The notes beneath the pieces were generated by a model. It saw nothing but the letters and a program-made list of their open reading frames with translations. It was not told where the DNA came from and ran no database searches. A program made the translations under genes and the position numbers. Shown here in pieces: positions 23,305 through 28,079 of a stretch of DNA of 28,079 nucleotides. Each line of letters starts with the position of its first letter. Positions within the stretch are counted from its first letter, which is position 1. Origin of the DNA: Pseudomonadota bacterium (GTDB lineage: Bacteria; Pseudomonadota; Gammaproteobacteria; Burkholderiales; Burkholderiaceae_C); contig JAEZEB010000380.1 in assembly GCA_023438115.1 (NCBI GenBank), positions 1-28,079 of the forward strand. The letters are read 5' to 3'.

Positions 23305-24185
23305 TTCGACCGCTCCCGCAGCACGTGCAGCAGGTATTGCCCATAGCCGTTCTTCTTCAGCGGCTCGGCGAGGCGTTCGAGCTGGGCGTCGTCGATGAAG
23401 CCGGCGCGCCAGGCGATTTCCTCGGGGCAGGCGATCTTCAGGCCCTGGCGGTGTTCCAGCGTGGCGATGAACTGGCTCGCTTCCAGCAGGCTTTCGTGCG
23501 TGCCGGTGTCCAGCCAGGCGTAGCCGCGCTGCATGATCTGCACGGACAGCTTGCCCTGTTCCAGGTAGGCCTGGTTCACCGCGGTGATCTCCAGCTCGCC
23601 GCGCGCGCTGGGCTTGACCGACTTGGCGATGTCGACCACCTGGTTGTCGTAGAAGTACAGGCCCGTGACCGCATAGCGGCTCTTGGGCTTGGCGGGCTTT
23701 TCCTCGATGCTGCTCGCCTTGCCGTCGGCGCCGAAGGCCACCACGCCATAGCGCTCGGGGTCCTGCACGTGGTAGGCGAAGACGGTCGCGCCTTCCGCCT
23801 GCGCGTCGGCGTCTTCCAGCAGCGTGGCGAGGTCGTGCCCGTAGAAGATGTTGTCCCCCAGCACCAGCGCGCTGGGGTCGTTGCCCACGAACTGCTCGCC
23901 GATCAGGAAGGCCTGCGCCAAGCCGTCGGGGCTGGGCTGCACGGCGTACTGCAGGTTCAGGCCCCACTGGCTGCCGTCGCCCAGCAGCTGCTGGAAGCGC
24001 GGCGTGTCCTGCGGCGTGCTGATCACGAGGATGTCGCGCATGCCGGCGAGCATCAGCGTGCCCAGGGGGTAGTACACCATGGGCTTGTCGTACACCGGCA
24101 GGAGCTGCTTGCTCATGGCCAGGGTTGCGGGGTGCAGGCGAGTGCCGGAGCCCCCGGCGAGGATGATGCCTTTGCGTCGGGTCAT
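23301..24185 (-). CDS. rfbA: Glucose-1-phosphate thymidylyltransferase RmlA (RfbA)
   Basis: This 294-residue enzyme has GIILAGGSGTRLHPAT (6-21), SKQLLPVYDKPMVYYPL, LVLGDNIFYGHD, EEKPAKPKSRYAVTGLYFYD and GYAWLDTGTHESLLEAS. It makes dTDP-glucose from glucose-1-phosphate and dTTP, and dTDP-rhamnose usually inhibits it. It starts 5 bases after the rmlD stop and feeds both the rhamnose branch and the 3-amino-sugar branch encoded downstream. Confidence 0.97.
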   Translation of the reverse strand: MTRRKGIILAGGSGTRLHPATLAMSKQLLPVYDKPMVYYPLGTLMLAGMRDILVISTPQDTPRFQQLLGDGSQWGLNLQYAVQPSPDGLAQAFLIGEQFVGNDPSALVLGDNIFYGHDLATLLEDADAQAEGATVFAYHVQDPERYGVVAFGADGKASSIEEKPAKPKSRYAVTGLYFYDNQVVDIAKSVKPSARGELEITAVNQAYLEQGKLSVQIMQRGYAWLDTGTHESLLEASQFIATLEHRQGLKIACPEEIAWRAGFIDDAQLERLAEPLKKNGYGQYLLHVLRERSK

Positions 24186-24190
24186 GGGCG

Positions 24191-25084
24191 TCAGAGGATT
24201 TCTTGCAGCATCCGGGCCACGCCCTGTTCCCAGGGGGGCAGCACCAGGCCGAACGTGGTGCGGAAGCTGGACGTGTCGAGCCTGGAATTATGCGGACGCT
24301 GCGCGGGGGTCGGAAAGGCGGAGCTGGGAACCGCGTCGACCTGCTCCGGCCCGGCCTTGAAAGTTTGGCCCGCCTGCTGCGCTTTACCAACAACGAAGCG
24401 TGCGTATCCGTGCCAGTTCGTTTCGCCCGCCGCGGCCACGTGATACGTGCCCGCGCGGCCGCCACCCGCCGCGAGCGTGCGCAGCGCATGCGCGCTCACG
24501 TCCGCCAGCAGTTCGGCGCCCGTGGGGGCACCGAACTGGTCGTCCACCACCGTGAGGCGTTCGCGCTCGCGCGCCAGCCGCAACATGGTCCTGGCGAAGT
24601 TGCCGCCGCGCGCGGCATAGACCCAGCTGGTACGCAGGATCAGGTGCTTGCCGTGCGCCTGCGCGATCGCCTGCTCCCCGGCGAGCTTGGTGCGGCCGTA
24701 GACGCCCAGCGGACCCGTGGCATCCGACTCGCGCCAAGGCCGCGTGCCGCTGCCGTCGAAGACGTAGTCGGTGGAGTAGTGCAGCAGCCACGCATCGAGT
24801 TCACGCGCTACCTGCGCGATCACGCCCGGCGTGAGCGCGTTGACCTGCTCCGCGCGCTGCGGTTCGCTTTCCGCCTTGTCGACGGCGGTATAGGCCGCGG
24901 CATTGACGATCGCATTCGGCCGCACCTGGCGCACCGTGCGCGCGATGCCCTCGGGATCGGCGAAGTCGCCGCACAGGCCGTCTGCGCCCTGCGAGCCGAG
25001 CGCCACGACGTCGCCCAGCGGCGCGAGGCTGCGCTGCAGCTCCCAGCCCACCTGGCCGTTGCATCCGAAAAGGAGGATCTTCAC
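24191..25084 (-). CDS. rfbD: dTDP-4-dehydrorhamnose reductase RmlD (RfbD)
   Basis: This 297-residue SDR has MKILLFGCNGQVGWEL (GxxGxxG at 7-13), NAAAYTAVDKAE, YSTDYVFDG, PLGVYGRTKLAGE (Y-xxx-K) and RTSWVYAARGGNF. It reduces dTDP-4-keto-L-rhamnose to dTDP-L-rhamnose. The start is GTG (25082-25084), 6 bases after the rmlB stop, and the gene ends 5 bases before rmlA. Confidence 0.96.
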   Translation of the reverse strand: MKILLFGCNGQVGWELQRSLAPLGDVVALGSQGADGLCGDFADPEGIARTVRQVRPNAIVNAAAYTAVDKAESEPQRAEQVNALTPGVIAQVARELDAWLLHYSTDYVFDGSGTRPWRESDATGPLGVYGRTKLAGEQAIAQAHGKHLILRTSWVYAARGGNFARTMLRLARERERLTVVDDQFGAPTGAELLADVSAHALRTLAAGGGRAGTYHVAAAGETNWHGYARFVVGKAQQAGQTFKAGPEQVDAVPSSAFPTPAQRPHNSRLDTSSFRTTFGLVLPPWEQGVARMLQEIL

Positions 25085-25090
25085 CGCGCT

Positions 25091-26152
25091 TCAGGCCGTT
25101 GCGTACTGCTGCTCGATCCAGGCGCGGTAGGCGCCGCTCTGCACGCGCTGCACCCACTCGCCGTTCGCCAGGTACCACTGCACCGTCTTGCGGATGCCGG
25201 TGTCGAAGGTCTCGGCCGGCTTCCAGCCCAGCTCGCGCTCGATCTTGCGCGCGTCGATCGCGTAGCGGCGGTCGTGGCCGGGGCGGTCCTTCACGAAGGT
25301 GATCTGGTCCTTGTAGCTGCGGCCGTCGTCGCGCGGGCGCAGTTCGTCCAGCAGCGCGCAGACCGTGTGCACGATCTCGATGTTGGGTTTCTCGTTCCAG
25401 CCGCCCACGTTGTAGGTCTCGCCGGGCCGGCCCGCCTCGAGCACGCGGCGGATCGCGCTGCAGTGGTCGCCCACGTAGAGCCAGTCGCGCACCTGCTGGC
25501 CGTCGCCGTACACCGGCAGGGGCTTGCCCGCCAGCGCGTTGACGATCATCAGCGGGATCAGCTTCTCGGGGAAGTGGTAGGGCCCGTAGTTGTTCGAGCA
25601 GTTGGTGGTGAGCACCGGCAACCCGTAGGTGTGGTGGTAGGCGCGCACCAGGTGGTCGCTGGCCGCCTTGCTGGCCGAATAAGGGCTGTTCGGCTCGTAG
25701 CGGTTGGTCTCGGCGAAGGCGGGGTCCTGCGGCGCGAGCGAGCCGTAGACCTCGTCGGTGGACACGTGCAGGAAGCGAAAGGCCTCCTTTTCCGCGGCGG
25801 GCAGGCTTTCGCGATAGGCGCGCACGGCCTCCAGCAGGCGGAAGGTGCCGACGACGTTGGTCTCGATGAAGGTGCCCGGCGCGTGGATGGAACGGTCCAC
25901 GTGCGACTCGGCGGCGAAATTCAACACCGCGCGCGGCTTGTGCTGGGCCAGGAGTTTTTCCACCAGGGGCTGGTCGCCGATGTCGCCCTGCACGAACACG
26001 TGGCGCGCGTCGCCCTGCAGCGCGCGCAGGTTCTCCAGGTTGCCGGCGTAGGTGAGCTTGTCCAGGTTCAGGACAGGTTCGCCCCCGGCCTCCAGCCAGT
26101 CCAGGACGAAATTGGAGCCGATGAAACCGGCCCCACCGGTGACGAGAATCAC
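25091..26152 (-). CDS. rfbB: dTDP-glucose 4,6-dehydratase RmlB (RfbB)
   Basis: This 353-residue extended SDR has ILVTGGAGFIGSNFVLDWL (2-20), NFAAESHVDRSI, HVSTDEVYGSL, PYSASKAASDHLVRAYHHTY (Y-xxx-K), NNYGPYHFPEKLIP and DRPGHDRRYAID. It converts dTDP-glucose to dTDP-4-keto-6-deoxyglucose, the branch point for dTDP-rhamnose and for the FdtA/B/C-like sugar. The GTG at 26150-26152 is chosen over an extended frame because it begins the Rossmann strand and has AGGGGAG about 9 bases upstream. It is the first gene of the long minus-strand operon. Confidence 0.97.
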   Translation of the reverse strand: MILVTGGAGFIGSNFVLDWLEAGGEPVLNLDKLTYAGNLENLRALQGDARHVFVQGDIGDQPLVEKLLAQHKPRAVLNFAAESHVDRSIHAPGTFIETNVVGTFRLLEAVRAYRESLPAAEKEAFRFLHVSTDEVYGSLAPQDPAFAETNRYEPNSPYSASKAASDHLVRAYHHTYGLPVLTTNCSNNYGPYHFPEKLIPLMIVNALAGKPLPVYGDGQQVRDWLYVGDHCSAIRRVLEAGRPGETYNVGGWNEKPNIEIVHTVCALLDELRPRDDGRSYKDQITFVKDRPGHDRRYAIDARKIERELGWKPAETFDTGIRKTVQWYLANGEWVQRVQSGAYRAWIEQQYATA

Positions 26153-26175
26153 GTGGAAAGCTCCCCTCAGTTGGT

Positions 26176-26200
26176 GGGCCGTCCCGCCAGTGGGCGGCCC
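26176..26200. repeat. Hairpin in the rmlB leader
   Basis: GGGCCG and CGGCCC, each extended by CCC/GGG across a single T bulge, form a 9-bp stem around the loop GCCAGT. It ends 23 bases upstream of the rmlB start. If transcription begins at the candidate promoter just upstream, the hairpin would lie at the very 5' end of the operon mRNA. Confidence 0.45.
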
Positions 26201-26211
26201 GTTGTGGCGCA

Positions 26212-26220
26212 ATTATGTCA
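26212..26220 (-). promoter_or_regulatory. Candidate extended -10 promoter for the rmlB operon
   Basis: On the minus strand the bases read TGACATAAT, an extended -10 (TGn plus CATAAT), 60 bases upstream of the rmlB GTG. A convincing -35 is not seen, which is tolerated with extended -10 elements. It is in the 192-base gap shared with the divergent TPR-like gene. The rest of that gap holds GC-rich dyads such as CGGGCC-TT-GGCCCG and no gene. Confidence 0.4.
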
Positions 26221-26344
26221 TCCGGGGGTGAGGCGCTTGCTTACGGCCCGGGCCTTGGCCCGCTTGGCCCGGGGCTGCGGCGGCCTGTCACGCGGCAGCT
26301 TGCATCTGCTGTTACGCTATCCGGAAACAAGGAGCACAACCCCC

Positions 26345-27124
26345 ATGGCGCGATGGGCGGCCTTCCCGCAGGCCGGCGCGTTCCGGCACGACGCCGCCAG
26401 CGTGGCGCGCGACTGGGCACGCCTGCACACGGGCGACGCCGAGCCGCTGCCGGCCGAGCCCGCGGTGCTGCAGGCCTGGGTGCTGTTCCACAACGGCGCC
26501 TTCCAGGAAGCCGCCGAGGCCGGCCTGGCCGCTGGCGGCGCGGGCGTCACCGTGGCCAACAAGGCCCAGTGCATCCACGCCAACTACCTGGAAAAGGATG
26601 AGAAGGCCCGGCTGGACCTCTTCCTCGAAGCGGCCGAGCGGGCGCAACAGCAGGCCGCCGACGAGCCCGGCAACCCCAACGCCTGGTACTGGCAGGCCTA
26701 CGCCCTCGGCCGCTACAGCCAGGCCGTCAGCGTGGCCAAGGCGCTGGCGCAGGGCTTGGGCAGCCGGGTCAAGCAGTCGCTGGAGCGCACCATCGCGCTG
26801 CAGCCCCTGCATGCCACGGGCCACCTCGCGCTCGCCACCTTCCATGCCGAGGTGATCGACAAGGTCGGCTCGCTGATCGGCAGCATGACTTACGGCGCCA
26901 GCAAGGACAAAAGTTTGCAGCTGTTCCGCGAAGCACTGCGCCTGCACCCGGAGTCGCCGATCGTGCTCGTGGAGTACGCCAAAGGCCTGGTCCGCCTGGA
27001 AGGCGACCGCCAGGCCGGCGAGGCGGCGCGCCTGTACCGGGAAGCCGCGGCGCTGCAGCCGATGGACGCCATGGAATGGCTGGACGTTGCGATGGCACGC
27101 TCGGTCGCGGAACACGCCGCCTGA
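26345..27124 (+). CDS. TPR-like hypothetical protein
   Basis: This 259-residue soluble, alanine-rich helical protein shows TPR-like pairs in the second half: LERTIALQPLHATGHLALATFHAEV and LFREALRLHPESPIVLVEYAKG, then ARLYREAAALQPMDAMEWLDVA. The spacing and the L/A/P positions fit tetratricopeptide repeats. There is no signal peptide. The ATG at 26345 has AAGGAG about 10 bases upstream; a longer upstream frame is antisense shadow of the rml genes. Function is unknown; TPR proteins usually mediate protein contacts. It is probably transcribed divergently from the rmlB operon. Confidence 0.85.
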   Translation: MARWAAFPQAGAFRHDAASVARDWARLHTGDAEPLPAEPAVLQAWVLFHNGAFQEAAEAGLAAGGAGVTVANKAQCIHANYLEKDEKARLDLFLEAAERAQQQAADEPGNPNAWYWQAYALGRYSQAVSVAKALAQGLGSRVKQSLERTIALQPLHATGHLALATFHAEVIDKVGSLIGSMTYGASKDKSLQLFREALRLHPESPIVLVEYAKGLVRLEGDRQAGEAARLYREAAALQPMDAMEWLDVAMARSVAEHAA

Positions 27125-27184
27125 CGGACTCTTGAGCCTGCAGACTACAGGCACCGGGCGGCCACGCCCCAACAATGGTCGCCC

Positions 27185-27646
27185 ATGGACCAACCCCGCA
27201 ACATCTTCCAGGCGCTGCTGGTCAGCCACCAGAACCAGCGCGAGCTCTACGCGCGGCTGCTTGCCAGCCAGCCCGCCACGCCGGAACAGCAGCACGTCTT
27301 CGAGGAACTGAAGGCGGAGCTGGCCGCGCACGAAACGGCGGAGGAGCGCTGCTTCTACGTGCCGCTGTTCGAGTACGACCAGTCGGTGGACCTCTCGCGC
27401 CACGCCATCGCCGAACACCACGAGATGGACGAGATGGTGGAGCACCTGGAAAAGCTCGACCCGCACGCGGCCGAATGGCAGGAATGCTGCCGCAAGCTCT
27501 GCGACAAGATCGAGCACCACCTGGACGAGGAGGAGCAGAAGTTCTTCCCCCAGGCCGGCGAGGTGCTGACCGAGGAACAGAAGCGCAAGCTGGCTGTGGA
27601 CTACGAGGCGGAGTTCACCACGCTGCGCCTGAAGCAGGAGGCCTGA
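27185..27646 (+). CDS. Hemerythrin HHE domain-containing protein
   Basis: This 153-residue four-helix protein has ligand-type residues in the expected order: H15 (LLVSHQNQ), H49 and E53 (AAHETAEE), H73/H78/H79 with E83 (RHAIAEHHEMDEM) and HHLDEEEQKFFP (H111/H112, E115/E116). This is the hemerythrin-like di-iron pattern. Such cytosolic proteins bind or sense O2, NO or iron. The ATG at 27185 begins the first helix and lies 60 bases after the TPR-like gene. Specific role unknown. Confidence 0.9.
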   Translation: MDQPRNIFQALLVSHQNQRELYARLLASQPATPEQQHVFEELKAELAAHETAEERCFYVPLFEYDQSVDLSRHAIAEHHEMDEMVEHLEKLDPHAAEWQECCRKLCDKIEHHLDEEEQKFFPQAGEVLTEEQKRKLAVDYEAEFTTLRLKQEA

Positions 27647-27686
27647 GCGCCTTTAAGATGGCGGCCTTTTCCGAGGAGCATCCCCC

Positions 27687-27941
27687 ATGGCCGACCTGAA
27701 CGCCGACTTCGAAGCCGCCGTTGCCAATTCCAAGAAGCTGTCCGCGCGCCCGGACAACACCACGCTGCTGAAGATCTACGGCCTGTACAAGCAGGCCACC
27801 GTGGGCGACGTCACCGAGAAGAAGCCCGGCTTCGGCGACATGGTGGGCCGCGCGAAGTGGGATGCGTGGAACGCGGTGAAGGGCACGTCGAGCGACGATG
27901 CCAAGCAGCAGTACATCGACCTGATCCAGTCGCTGAGCTGA
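27687..27941 (+). CDS. Acyl-CoA-binding protein (ACBP family)
   Basis: This 84-residue protein matches the full ACBP domain: ADFEAAVANSKKL, LLKIYGLYKQATVGDV (acyl-CoA-contact Y and K), KPGFGDMVGRAKWDAWN and KGTSSDDAKQQYIDLI. It binds long-chain acyl-CoA in the cytosol, buffering and delivering it. GAGGAG lies about 8 bases before the ATG. Bacterial ACBPs are common in Burkholderiales. The gene is followed after 12 bases by two REP copies. Confidence 0.93.
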   Translation: MADLNADFEAAVANSKKLSARPDNTTLLKIYGLYKQATVGDVTEKKPGFGDMVGRAKWDAWNAVKGTSSDDAKQQYIDLIQSLS

Positions 27942-27953
27942 GCGACGGCCGCG

Positions 27954-27994
27954 CGTCGGGGTTCGGCGCTTCGCGCGCTCACCACCGACCTACG
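27954..27994 (-). repeat. REP-type palindromic repeat, copy 2 (GTAG head on minus strand)
   Basis: This 41-base element, read on the minus strand, has the GTAG head, outer arms GTCGG-T-GG/CCCCGAC with a one-base bulge, and a GCGC-GAA-GCGC inner stem. It differs from copy 3 at one position and from copy 1 by a bulged base and two extra bases on each side of the inner loop. It starts 12 bases after the ACBP stop codon, where it could act as a 3' mRNA stabiliser or terminator-like structure. Confidence 0.85.
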
Positions 27995-28021
27995 AGGCAC
28001 GCACGTCGTGTTCCCGTGGCG

Positions 28022-28062
28022 CATCGGGGTTCGGCGCTTCGCGCGCTCACCACCGACCTACG
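28022..28062 (-). repeat. REP-type palindromic repeat, copy 3 (GTAG head on minus strand)
   Basis: This 41-base element is identical to copy 2 except for one base in the tail (CATCGG instead of CGTCGG). It lies in direct orientation, 27 bases after copy 2 ends (period 68). The window ends 17 bases later, so further copies may follow. Confidence 0.85.
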
Positions 28063-28079
28063 AAGAGGGCGGGGTACGG

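Noticed and set aside
24203..26344. Very long plus-strand open frame (973 codons in all) running across the rml genes
   Set aside because: It is antisense to rmlD and rmlB, whose motifs are complete. Only its last 259 codons (from 26345) look like a real protein with its own ribosome-binding site.
27954..28062. CRISPR-like repeat-spacer-repeat geometry (41-base repeats, 27-base spacer)
   Set aside because: Only two units are visible, the repeat carries a GTAG head and REP-type palindrome, a third related copy stands alone at 1560-1595, and no cas gene is present.

Overview
The window is high-GC DNA that looks like a chromosomal segment of a betaproteobacterium of the order Burkholderiales, probably Comamonadaceae (Ramlibacter/Variovorax-like). 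The reasons are the argB and slmA neighbourhood, the codon use, and REP-type intergenic repeats whose palindrome carries a GTAG head. The genus is an inference; no rRNA or other marker is present.

Layout. (1) 1-66 holds the 3' end of a plus-strand gene. (2) 71-7554 is a minus-strand run. Read from its 5' end it is a family 2 glycosyltransferase, a WecA/MraY-type phosphoglycosyl transferase, argB, an OmpR-family response regulator, its TctE-like sensor kinase, slmA, pdeM and two small paralogous secreted proteins. (3) 7775-10474 is a compact plus-strand cassette with overlapping genes: a short SDR, a GtrB/ArnC-like glycosyltransferase, a methyltransferase and a GtrA-type flippase. (4) 10486-26152 is a long minus-strand polysaccharide operon. 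From its 5' end it is rmlB, rmlD, rmlA, rmlC, an ABC-2 permease (Wzm), its ATPase (Wzt), a GT61 glycosyltransferase, an acyltransferase/ketoisomerase/aminotransferase trio of FdtC/FdtA/FdtB (or QdtC/A/B) type, a TagF-like glycerophosphotransferase fused to a methyltransferase, a second methyltransferase, a SerB-like HAD phosphatase, a nucleotidyltransferase, a glycosyltransferase and a GT-C-like membrane protein. Most junctions are 4-nt overlaps or gaps under 35 nt, so the operon is probably translationally coupled. (5) 26345-27941 holds three ordinary plus-strand genes: a TPR-like protein, a hemerythrin-domain protein and an acyl-CoA-binding protein. Two tandem REP copies close the window.

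How the genes work together. RmlA and RmlB make dTDP-4-keto-6-deoxyglucose. RmlC and RmlD turn part of it into dTDP-L-rhamnose, and the Fdt/Qdt-like trio turns part into a dTDP-3-acylamino-3,6-dideoxyhexose. The WecA-like enzyme could start the chain on undecaprenyl phosphate. GT2, GT61 and the 11964-13382 enzyme would extend it, and Wzm/Wzt would export it. The SDR/GtrB/methyltransferase/GtrA cassette, together with the convergent GT-C-like protein, resembles a gtrABC side-chain module that adds a sugar after export. The least conventional part is the four-gene cassette at 14050-17503 (glycerophosphotransferase-methyltransferase fusion, methyltransferase, HAD phosphatase, nucleotidyltransferase). 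It is a candidate for making and methylating a phosphate-linked substituent or cap on the glycan. Substrates cannot be assigned from sequence alone.

No intergenic stretch exceeds 300 bases. No tRNA, rRNA, insertion sequence, prophage or CRISPR array was seen.
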